DNA of 64,000 bases, from NCBI RefSeq assembly GCF_001434575.1, contig NZ_AZDA01000117.1, positions 31,960 through 95,959 on the forward strand, in the 5' to 3' direction. Positions 57,212 through 64,000 of the stretch are shown piece by piece. The translations under genes were made by a program, and so were the position numbers. Positions within the stretch are counted from its first letter, which is position 1; each line of letters starts with the position of its first letter. A model generated the notes under the pieces. That model ran no database searches. It had not been told where the DNA came from and saw nothing but the letters and a program-made list of their open reading frames with translations. The stretch comes from Loigolactobacillus bifermentans DSM 20003. Its GTDB lineage: Bacteria; Bacillota; Bacilli; Lactobacillales; Lactobacillaceae.

Positions 57212-57725
57212 TAATAGCAAAAAGCGTGGTTGTTCGATTGAATAGCCACGTTTTTTTGTTGGACTAAAAACAAATCGTTTGAAAATGTCAAGGTTGTAAA
57301 CAGGTTTGTACACAGCTGTGGATAACTATAAAAAGGCGTTTTAGCGCCTTTTTTGGTGTGCATAGTTATTCACATTTTTAAAAAGCAACTTGTGGATAAC
57401 TTTTGAAATAAAACTATCTTTTTAATGGAAAGCTTGCTATACTTGGAATGCAAGTCGCTTGATCGTCTGAAATTCACGCTGATAAAATCTGTGGAAAACT
57501 TTTTGCTGAAAATTCTCAGCCAATTTTTAGAATCATGATTTAGTAGTTGCAAAAAAGAGGACAACTAAATATTGTGGCTAAAGTTGTGGACATGTGGATA
57601 ACTTTTGTGGATAAGCGGTGGAAAATCATAAAATTGTGGGTAACATGCAAAAATTAGCGCGCTTATCAAAATTAACAGATTTTAGTCTAAAAAAAAGAAA
57701 ACGGTTTAGAAAAGGAATGTTAAAT
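57212..57725. other. htrA-rlmH intergenic DnaA-box cluster with two terminators
   Basis: About 510 gene-free bases. Two terminators occur (57225-57256 and AAGGCG-TTTTA-CGCCTT at about 57333-57355). Perfect DnaA boxes TGTGGATAA lie at 57317-57325, 57391-57399, 57593-57601 and 57606-57614; near matches are TTATTCACA (57366), TGTGGAAAA (about 57490) and TGTGGACAT (about 57586). The last two perfect boxes are 13 bp apart, just before rlmH. The palindrome AGCGCGCT is at 57656-57663. This may be a DnaA titration or control locus. Confidence 0.7.
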
Positions 57726-58205
57726 TTGAATATTAAAATTATCGGTGTGGGGAAACTGAAGGAAAAGTACTTTAAAGCGGGCATTGCGGAATATGCGAAA
57801 CGCCTTAGCCGCTTTTGTAAGTTTGAGATTGTGGAAGTCCCTGATGAAAAAGCGCCAGAATCGTTGAGCCAATCCGAAATGGCCACGGTGATGGCGAAAG
57901 AAGGTGACCGTATCTTAGCTAAAATCAAAGATCGCGAGTACGTCTATGCGTTGGCCATTAAAGGCAAAGAACGGACTTCGGAGGAATTTGCGGCCGAGCT
58001 GGCGAAGCTGACGACTTACGGGCATTCTGATATTACCTTTGTTATCGGTGGTTCACTAGGATTAACGCCAGCTGTTTTAAAACGCGCCGATGCCCAAATT
58101 TCATTTGGCCGGTTTACCTTACCCCATCAACTGATGCGCTTGGTGTTAACGGAGCAGATCTATCGGGCGTTTATGATCAATGAGGGAAGTCCGTATCATA
58201 AGTAG
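57726..58205 (+). CDS. rlmH: 23S rRNA pseudouridine-1915 N3-methyltransferase RlmH
   Basis: 159 residues from TTG 57726, the exact family length, with AAAGGA nine bases upstream; longer in-frame starts at 57618 or 57717 are not needed. [26 protein letters not shown] at the N-terminus, [18 protein letters not shown] (SAM knot) and [33 protein letters not shown] at the C-terminus are the SPOUT motifs. It methylates pseudouridine in helix 69 of 23S rRNA. Confidence 0.97.
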   Translation: MNIKIIGVGKLKEKYFKAGIAEYAKRLSRFCKFEIVEVPDEKAPESLSQSEMATVMAKEGDRILAKIKDREYVYALAIKGKERTSEEFAAELAKLTTYGHSDITFVIGGSLGLTPAVLKRADAQISFGRFTLPHQLMRLVLTEQIYRAFMINEGSPYHK

Positions 58206-58289
58206 CAAAGTGACCAATGTTGCTAGACGGTCGTGCTAGAGAGACTAGCGTGACTGGGAGCAGATGAGAACTTATGCTTAGGAGGAGCC

Positions 58290-58487
58290 ATGTTTCCTAC
58301 TAGAGTGATTGCGTCCGTAGGAATGGACAACCTCCGAAATAAGATTTTGCATTGGCAAAATAGACATTAGAGCCTTTAGGAGGAGCCATGTTTCCTAGGA
58401 GGGTGATCGCGTCCGTAGGAATGGACAACCTCCGAAATAAGATTTTGCATTGGCAAAATAAACATTAGAGCCTTTAGGAGGTCGATC
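58290..58487 (+). repeat. Tandem leader element, two 98-bp units before the XRE gene
   Basis: Unit starts are ATG 58290 and 58388, both preceded by AGGAGGAGCC. The units are nearly identical. Hairpin 1 is TTCCTAC / GTAGGAA (unit 2: TTCCTA / TAGGAA), the anti-SD is AACCTCCG, hairpin 2 is ATTTTGC / GCAAAAT, and each closes with TTTAGGAGG. Each unit also holds a 26-codon ORF beginning MFP and ending at TAG 58368-58370 or 58466-58468; the two peptides differ at two or three positions. Same family as the gyrB and gyrA leaders. Confidence 0.8.
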
Positions 58488-59240
58488 ATGTTTGGGCGGA
58501 TATTGAGACAGACGCGGCAAGTACAGGGTATGACCTAACAAGAATTGGCTGAGCGATTGTTTGTTTCTCGACAGACAGTTTCGAGTTGGGAGACGGGTCG
58601 AAACTGTCCTAATCTTGAAACCTTGGCGCAATTAGCCGAGCTGTTGGGGGTCTCGACAGATTACCTGCTAGGGCGCTCAGTAGCACAAGTGTATCAGATG
58701 AGCATGCAGGGATTACCAACGGTACTTGTTGTGTTAATGATTGTCCGCTTAGTAATTGCTGAAACGGCCGCGATGCTTTGGTTATCCGATGCTATGATTG
58801 TGGCGGTACTCGCATTGATCACATATGAGCACTTCGTTAGTCAAGCGAACCCTACATTGTATAGTACTTGCCTGTTAGGCGTCGTTTTGATTGGCTTGGC
58901 ATGGGGACAAATCTTTGGGATGACGTTGGAAAATCAACTGGCGTATGTCGTTTCCGGTGCACTGTTGGTGAGTGAGGCGACATGGCTGTATTTTCAAGCG
59001 CGCTTCCCAGCAAGGAGTGGTTTCATGAAGAACAAGTTATGGTGGATCAGCAATGGAGTCTTTGGGCTTCTGGTCGCCAGTGGGGTGATATGGATTCTCT
59101 TTCGTCGTGTTGATGGGTCTGGACACGTTGAAGATATAGGGTCAAGACTCTTGGCATTAGGCGTGTTGACTGGTGGTATCATTATTTTTGAGTTAGTCGT
59201 CTATTTTGCAATGCGATGGCTACGGCGCGCGCCACATTAG
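58488..59240 (+). pseudogene. XRE-family regulator with membrane domain, interrupted by an ochre codon
   Basis: ATG 58488, six bases after AGGAGG, opens MFGRILRQTRQVQGMT and then meets TAA at 58536-58538. The frame continues QELAERLFVSRQTVSSWETGRNCPNLETLAQLAELLGVS, a canonical XRE helix-turn-helix in which MT(Q)QELAERL is expected; a single CAA to TAA change explains the stop. After the HTH come five or so hydrophobic segments to 59240. A start at TTG 58545 would cut into the first HTH helix. The gene is probably inactive, or is read through. Confidence 0.75.
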
Positions 59241-59628
59241 CATATTTCCCAGTAAAAGTCGTTGTCAAATTACTTTGGCAATGGCTTTTCTTTTCTATCG
59301 GATTAATGCGGTGGTATGCTGAGGTCGATTATGAGATGATATCAATGGCGGCTTTCTCATAAAATATCACTAGGGATTCTAAGCGCGCTTGGAACCGTCG
59401 AACGGTTACTTTTATGCGTATTTTAACTAATTGAGTAGTCTGAGTAATGATAATTTGTATCAGCACGACCGCACAATCGGCTTTGCCAACTGTTTTTGAA
59501 TTGTTATTGAAATTGTTGTACCATGACACAGAAACTCGAATGTAGGGGCTGTAGGCCAGGTTACGAAAGCGTAAATGACTAAATATTACAATTTTAGAAT
59601 CGGATAAATTAGAGGTAGAGGTGTTTTG
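59241..59628. other. Gene-free spacer before the TetR gene
   Basis: No gene is seen. AAGCGCGCTT is at 59381-59390 and AACCGT-CGA-ACGGTT at 59393-59407, an imperfect palindrome that might be a regulator site. The rest has no clear structure. Confidence 0.4.
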
Positions 59629-60168
59629 ATGACCGATTTACGTCAGTTTAAAAGCAAACGAGATATTCAATCAGGCTTGATTGCTTGCCTGAAAGATAAG
59701 CGATTTGATGAAGTGACGGTCAATGATATTTGCACACAGGCACTAGTGGGGCGCAGCACTTTTTATCATCATTATGCTGATAAGTATGCGTTACTTGAAG
59801 AAATGGTAACGCAACGAGCCACTAAGTTTGATCAGTTACTCGATCAACGTGTCGCAAGCGTGACAAATGATGAGCCATTGTTGGTTTTATATCAGCAACT
59901 TGAGGACGATGCAGCGGTAATTACGTGTTTACTCCAGATTCACGAAAAAGATGGCGATCTCAGTGATTGCTATCTTAAGAGTCTTGCAAAACATGCGCAA
60001 AAGTTGTTGCCTCAGGTGACTTTGGCGGTTCCTGAGGACTTTATATTGGCGCTATATTCAACCACTGCATTAACTGCAATTAGCTGGGCGTTACGTCATG
60101 GCGAACCAGCAGCAATCTCCCGATTTATGAATCGGTTGGTCAAGTTGGTGCTTAGTACGCAAGTGTGA
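59629..60168 (+). CDS. TetR/AcrR family regulator
   Basis: 179 residues from ATG 59629 (GAGGTG upstream). The HTH reads DEVTVNDICTQALVGRSTFYHHYADKYALLEEMVTQRA, the TetR signature; the C-terminal half is helical and ends FMNRLVKLVLSTQV. Its 3' end overlaps the convergent lactonase-like gene by 17 bases. It may control that gene or the exporter at 62 kb; there is no direct evidence. Confidence 0.88.
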   Translation: MTDLRQFKSKRDIQSGLIACLKDKRFDEVTVNDICTQALVGRSTFYHHYADKYALLEEMVTQRATKFDQLLDQRVASVTNDEPLLVLYQQLEDDAAVITCLLQIHEKDGDLSDCYLKSLAKHAQKLLPQVTLAVPEDFILALYSTTALTAISWALRHGEPAAISRFMNRLVKLVLSTQV

Positions 60169-60979
60169 TGACATGTTGATCAGTGTGGGTGTCGTGATTT
60201 GCCAGCGCCTCGATGCAGTTAGGATCATGTGCCATATCGCGTGCCCAACCTAGGCTAGTGATTGCGGCTTTGCGGTTGGTGCAGATACCAGGTGTCAGCA
60301 TTTCTTCCCATGAACGATTGGCATAACCAACATCTGCGGCTAGCAAAACGTAACGCCCAGTACGACTGCGAACAAGTGTTGCCGACATACCTGATGCATG
60401 ACCTGCAGTGTGAACTTGAAGGAGACTGCCATCACCGAAGATGTCGTAGCTCTCTCCCGTGGGGCCGATACCTGTATGTTGATAGTCATAAGTTTGTACA
60501 TTGACGCCACGCCACTCACTTGGCAAGTAAACCAGCGGTAAATGATTAGCGGCGTGCCATTCTGGAGCGGATACTAGAATCTTTTTAGCGTTTGCGACAT
60601 GCTTTAAGCCGCTGACATGGTCACAATGTAGATGGCTTAACAAGACATAGTCGAGGTCCTCAGGGCGATACCCTAAGGTTTTCAAACGCTCATCAACTGC
60701 CCAACCAGCCGGTAGATAACCGGTGTTGATCTGTACTTGTAAGCCTAGTTCTTTCCAGTTACTAGTGCGCACCTGTTTATTCCAACCTGTATCGATTAGG
60801 ATCAGGCCTTTGGGATGTTCGATAAGATAACTTGAAACCGGTAGTGTGATTTGATTTTTCTCGGAGCGGAAAAGCCCAGTAAAGGCTAAGGGGTTACGAT
60901 ATAACCCATGGAATGGTAGTGCCTTGTCGACTTTTACCAGTCCGGTGTGTAAAATATGGATTTTAATGTTATCTGTCAT
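60152..60979 (-). CDS. Metallo-beta-lactamase fold hydrolase, N-acyl-homoserine-lactonase-like
   Basis: 275 residues from ATG 60979 (GGAGATGG upstream). The metal site LLSHLHCDHVSGL carries the HxHxDH motif; later ligands are in HTAGHASGMSAT and LAADVGY. The order and the start IHILHTGLVKVDKALPF fit the AHL-lactonase-like family (AiiA relatives). It hydrolyses lactones or related esters; Firmicutes rarely make AHLs, so the role may be degradation of foreign signals or other lactones. An open frame upstream lacks a ribosome binding site. Confidence 0.83.
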   Translation of the reverse strand: MTDNIKIHILHTGLVKVDKALPFHGLYRNPLAFTGLFRSEKNQITLPVSSYLIEHPKGLILIDTGWNKQVRTSNWKELGLQVQINTGYLPAGWAVDERLKTLGYRPEDLDYVLLSHLHCDHVSGLKHVANAKKILVSAPEWHAANHLPLVYLPSEWRGVNVQTYDYQHTGIGPTGESYDIFGDGSLLQVHTAGHASGMSATLVRSRTGRYVLLAADVGYANRSWEEMLTPGICTNRKAAITSLGWARDMAHDPNCIEALANHDTHTDQHVITLAY

Positions 60980-61291
60980 AATGTGACCATCTCCAATTAA
61001 GTATGGTCTTATCATATCGGTGGTAGCGCTAATTGAATAGAATCGATTTGAGATTAAATGTATCAAAAGAAACAACAGCGGTATTAAGTGTCTCTTAAGT
61101 GACGATATGGTGAAAAATGATTGTAATCGTAGCATTTTGTGATAGGCTAGCTCGTATCATAAGTAATGAATGTCGCGTCTAACACGTTAACTCAATTACA
61201 ACTATTGGTTGCGGGATTGCCATCATATCAGAGTGGACTGATAGGCTAACTTTAAAGATAATGTAGGTATCAAATGATTGAGGTGAAGAAG
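60980..61291. other. Divergent promoter region, lactonase-like gene and XRE gene
   Basis: About 310 bases without a gene. The direct repeat TTAAGTG occurs twice near 61085-61100. No clear operator or terminator is recognised. It must hold promoters for both directions. Confidence 0.35.
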
Positions 61292-61825
61292 ATGTTCAAA
61301 GATAATCTGGTTGCCTTGCGTAAGCGAGCGGGTTTATCTCAGGAAGCATTAGCGCATGCTATTAGCGTCACCCGGCAATCAATTTCAAAATATGAAACCG
61401 GTACTGCTGAGCCCGATTTTACCCGATTAGAGCAACTTCGGGACTATTTTGAGGTGTCCTATGATGCGTTATTAGGCGAAGGACAAGGTGAGGCAGTTAG
61501 TTTGCCAATTACTGGCTCGATTACCATTCAATCGGCCATTGATGGGCGTATGACGCAGTTTGACATGTTTACGATTGCGACTGTTTTGGGTTATTGGCGG
61601 AAAAATGCCCCTCAAGTACAATTGGTGGGTGAAATGGCGAAGAATAATAACGGTTTTCTGGGGCCCGATGTGATTCCGCTTGGATGGTATGCCACTCGGC
61701 AGGACGCTGAAAAAGAAGTGACGGCCATTCAAGCGTCGATTAGTCATGGTCGTGAGTTGTATCAGTTGCAGTACAACGCTAAAGTATTAAAACATGGCCT
61801 TTTGGGTTGGAAAATTGTATCTTAA
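61292..61825 (+). CDS. XRE-family transcriptional regulator
   Basis: 177 residues from ATG 61292 (GAGGTGAAG upstream). The HTH_3 domain is NLVALRKRAGLSQEALAHAISVTRQSISKYETGTAEPDFTRLEQLRDYFEVSYDALLG. The C-terminal part (about 70-177) has a region ITGSITIQSAIDGRMTQFDMF and no membrane helices; family unknown. Single gene followed by a strong terminator. Confidence 0.82.
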   Translation: MFKDNLVALRKRAGLSQEALAHAISVTRQSISKYETGTAEPDFTRLEQLRDYFEVSYDALLGEGQGEAVSLPITGSITIQSAIDGRMTQFDMFTIATVLGYWRKNAPQVQLVGEMAKNNNGFLGPDVIPLGWYATRQDAEKEVTAIQASISHGRELYQLQYNAKVLKHGLLGWKIVS

Positions 61826-61905
61826 GGCTGATGGATCGTCATGAGAGAAGCTGTGACTAAGTCAGTTTAGTCTTATACGTTCAGTGTTGTTTTGAACGTA
61901 ATGAA

Positions 61906-61952
61906 AAAATCAGCCGCTATCCCAATTTTTTGGAGGATAGCGGCTGATTTTG
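61906..61952. terminator. Bidirectional terminator
   Basis: AAATCAGCCGCTATCC / GGATAGCGGCTGATTT with A- and T-runs on either side, between the XRE gene and the convergent exporter. Confidence 0.8.
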
Positions 61953-61986
61953 ATGAAATAGATATGAATAGCGCCACAAAATACAA

Positions 61987-63363
61987 CTAATTTGGCGCTT
62001 GAACCTTTAAGGCTAAGCTAAAGCCGATAATAGCAAGCAAACCGATAAAGCAGAAGCCGGCGTGAATGCCGACAATAAACTGATTTTGCGCTGCAATTAA
62101 ACTGGTGGCGATGGCTGTTGCTAGCGCGCCGACGATTTGTTGCAGCGTATTTAAAATGGCACTGCCATCCGCCGACATGGCGCCATCGAGGCTATTGAGA
62201 CTGTATGTTTGAGCGGGCGCTGAGACGCATTGTGCGCCTGTTAAGATGATGATATGACCGAGTATCACCCGGCCTAATGTGGTGTGTGTGTTCGTCGACA
62301 GTAAGACGATCACACCTAGCAAAATAAGCAAAAAGCCGCCTCTAGTTAACCATTTAGCACCATGTGTGTCATAAATTCGACCTGCAAGTGCGGCTACGAT
62401 TGCGTTAGCAGCACCACCAGGCAACATCACCAGGCCTGTTAGTGCGACAGGTAACTTTAAGCCGTTGCGCAAGTACAGGGGCAATAAATACATGGTCGCA
62501 AGGATCACACCAAAGTCGAGCATGACCAACAGTGTGCCAATGGTGAATTGACGTGTTGCAAAGACTTGTAACGCCAGCATTGGGCGTGTGGCTTTTAGTT
62601 GTCTTTGTGCGTAAATGAAAAGGGCTAAAAGACCAATCCCTAATGTGCCTAACACACTCATTGACAACCAGCCGCGACTTGCGGCTAGGGATGACCCGAC
62701 TACGATGCCACTGAAACCAATTGTCGAAGCCAACAGGGCGTACCAGTCAATGGGGGTGTGACTTTGTTGAAAAATATTCTCGACCACAAAAGCGCAGAGC
62801 ATAAATGCAACGGCAAGTACGGGAATGAAAAGCCAAAATATGAGCCGCCAAGAAGCCACCGATAAGACCATCCCAGTAACAGTAGGCCCTAAAACAGGTG
62901 CAAGCATAATCACTAATGAAGCCAAGCCCATCACGGTGCCTAACTGATGCGGTGGAAAAATCTGCATGACAATTGAGAACATCAGGGGCAGTATCAACCC
63001 AGTGCCGATGCCTTGAATCATCCGCCCAATTAGGACAAAGGTGAAATGAGTCGCGCTTGCCGAAATCAGTGAGCCGATCATGAAGCCGCCTAAGGCAAAC
63101 AAAAGAATCGATTTCGTTGGGACCCAACGTGTTAAGAGACTGGATAACGGCATGCAAATGCCAATCACAAGCATATAGCCAGTGACTAACCACTGAACAG
63201 TACTTTGTGAAATGGAAAAAAACTGCATGAATGAGGGTAAGGCAATATTGAGCGCCGTTTCTGAAAACATACCAACAAATGAGCCAAGCATCAGCCCTAA
63301 TAGTATTAATTTGGGGTGCGTCACCTTGACCTTTGCGGTTGGTAAAGCGTGTGTAGATTCCAT
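61987..63363 (-). CDS. DHA2-family drug:H+ antiporter, copy 3
   Basis: 458 residues with 14 predicted helices. GMFSETALNIALPSFMQFF, WLVTGYMLVIGICMPLSSLLTRWVPTKSILLFA (motif A), MIQGIGTGLILPLMFSIV and LAPVLGPTVTGMVLS (motif C) are typical. It is related to the two copies at 0.5-3.5 kb but clearly more distant. The ribosome binding site is weak. The neighbouring TetR or XRE regulators may control it. The substrate is unknown. Confidence 0.87.
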   Translation of the reverse strand: MESTHALPTAKVKVTHPKLILLGLMLGSFVGMFSETALNIALPSFMQFFSISQSTVQWLVTGYMLVIGICMPLSSLLTRWVPTKSILLFALGGFMIGSLISASATHFTFVLIGRMIQGIGTGLILPLMFSIVMQIFPPHQLGTVMGLASLVIMLAPVLGPTVTGMVLSVASWRLIFWLFIPVLAVAFMLCAFVVENIFQQSHTPIDWYALLASTIGFSGIVVGSSLAASRGWLSMSVLGTLGIGLLALFIYAQRQLKATRPMLALQVFATRQFTIGTLLVMLDFGVILATMYLLPLYLRNGLKLPVALTGLVMLPGGAANAIVAALAGRIYDTHGAKWLTRGGFLLILLGVIVLLSTNTHTTLGRVILGHIIILTGAQCVSAPAQTYSLNSLDGAMSADGSAILNTLQQIVGALATAIATSLIAAQNQFIVGIHAGFCFIGLLAIIGFSLALKVQAPN

Positions 63364-63379
63364 GAGACCTGCTATACAA

Positions 63380-63541
63380 AATGTAGAATTATGTCGTCAA
63401 ACATAATGAGAAAGAAGTATAGTTTTCCTTTCCGAATTTGTTTACTTCCGTCATCATTAGTATTCCGATAGCCGAAAAACGGGTAATCGCAGGGACTAAC
63501 TCTTGAAGCTTAAGGGCATAGCCTGCCCCTTTTTAATTATT
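63380..63541 (-). ncRNA. Candidate omega RNA (reRNA) and right end of the IS605-type element
   Basis: TnpB nucleases use an RNA made from the 3' end of tnpB and the element's right end. Just past the tnpB stop on the minus strand is AGGGGCAGGCTATGCCCTT, a short hairpin, then a region with GCGATTACCCG. The boundaries and the guide segment cannot be set without the family's right-end consensus. Family knowledge plus position; no computed fold. Confidence 0.4.
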
Positions 63542-64000
63542 TTAAAGTGCGAGTTGTGATAAATTTTGAACAGCATTCTCATCACGATTTAGCGTTACAC
63601 CGCATTCATAACAAACATATTCATGGTGTTTTGTTTGGTGTTTAGCATTCCCGTGCAAGCCAATTTTATCCGACCCTTGCTTAACGTGTCCGCAATTAGA
63701 ACATCGTTGGGTACTAGGATAATATCGATCTGCTAAAAGTAATGTTTTGCCGTACCAGTCACACTTATAAGTTAGAACTTTTCTAAAATAGCCGAACAAA
63801 GAACGCTGCAAACCTTTTGAAGCAATATGGGTCATTTGCATTTTTTTCACATCTAGGTCTTCAATCACGATTTTATCGTACTGGTTCACCAGATATGTGG
63901 TAAACTTCTGCATCAAATCATGTTGAATATTGGCCACTTTTCGATAATCACGCTGTAACTTGGCTTTCGTTTGGGCGTAATTTTTACTTTTAGTGCCTTT
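63542..64000 (-). CDS. tnpB: IS605-family TnpB RNA-guided nuclease, 5' part outside window
   Basis: At least 152 codons, open through the right edge. KIVIEDLDVKKM holds the RuvC-II Glu. RCSNCGHVKQ with YVCYECG is the zinc finger. TLNRDENAVQNL holds the RuvC-III Asp. These are the C-terminal features of TnpB/OrfB of IS200/IS605 elements, the ancestors of Cas12. The first catalytic Asp lies outside the window. The stop is at 63542; no tnpA is seen. Confidence 0.9.
   Translation of the reverse strand, partial: KGTKSKNYAQTKAKLQRDYRKVANIQHDLMQKFTTYLVNQYDKIVIEDLDVKKMQMTHIASKGLQRSLFGYFRKVLTYKCDWYGKTLLLADRYYPSTQRCSNCGHVKQGSDKIGLHGNAKHQTKHHEYVCYECGVTLNRDENAVQNLSQLAL

Noticed and set aside
57618..57725. 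N-terminal extension of RlmH from ATG 57618
   Set aside because: The extension is rich in Lys/Arg and crosses a DnaA-box region. TTG 57726 has a good ribosome binding site and gives the exact family length.
59393..59407. AACCGT-CGA-ACGGTT as the TetR operator
   Set aside because: It lies more than 200 bases from the TetR start and is imperfect; no supporting second copy was found.

Overview
The window is a chromosomal origin region of a low-to-medium GC Firmicute, almost certainly a member of the Lactobacillaceae. The order rpmH-rnpA-yidC-jag-mnmE-mnmG on the minus strand and dnaA-dnaN-yaaA-recF-gyrB-gyrA-rpsF-ssb-rpsR on the plus strand brackets oriC (about 17.4-19.6 kb, with further DnaA boxes to 20.9 kb). 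The plus-strand arm continues with gdpP-rplI-dnaB-purA, then walR-walK-walH-walI-walJ-htrA-rlmH, which is typical of lactobacilli. The genus cannot be fixed from sequence alone.

Layout. 0-11 kb is accessory: an AbrB-type antitoxin cut by the window edge, two tandem paralogous DHA2 drug exporters, a divergent GntR regulator with a two-gene FAD / 2Fe-2S redox pair, a frameshifted ADP-ribosyltransferase-like gene with a coupled 49-residue partner, and a LacI regulator-HAD phosphatase pair with three operator-like palindromes. 11.6-29 kb is the origin core. 29-37.7 kb holds a FolT-like S component, a matrixin-like secreted protease, a tight five-gene operon (SsuABC-type ABC transporter, membrane acyltransferase, acyl-CoA ligase) and two reductases; a strong parS site lies at 37693-37708. 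37.8-43.3 kb is gdpP-rplI-dnaB-purA. 43.4-48.9 kb has a thiol flavour: glutamate-cysteine ligase, a gamma-glutamyl hydrolase, and a sulfate-type binding protein behind a T-box whose specifier reads UGC (Cys). 49.8-58.2 kb carries tRNA-Lys(CTT), the WalRK operon, htrA and rlmH. 58.2-64 kb is accessory again: a nonsense-mutated XRE regulator, TetR, a metallo-beta-lactamase lactonase-like enzyme, another XRE regulator, a third DHA2 exporter, and the 3' part of an IS605-type tnpB.

The most striking signal is a repeated, structured leader element. Two tandem copies, 98-99 bp apart, sit directly in front of gyrB, gyrA and the XRE pseudogene at 58.5 kb. Each unit has a hairpin, then a CCTCC anti-Shine-Dalgarno block, a second hairpin with ATTTTGC/GCAAAAT arms, and a closing AGGAGG. 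The last AGGAGG is the ribosome binding site of the gene. Stem arms differ between copies with compensating changes, including a swap of CCTCC/GGAGG to CCAGC/GCTGG in the first gyrB copy. This looks like a cis-acting RNA switch for gyrase translation, or a mobile element that carries a translation signal.

Other origin-scale signals are a second cluster of DnaA boxes between htrA and rlmH and a marked excess of the palindrome AGCGCGCT. All functions are read from sequence motifs and family knowledge; no searches were run.
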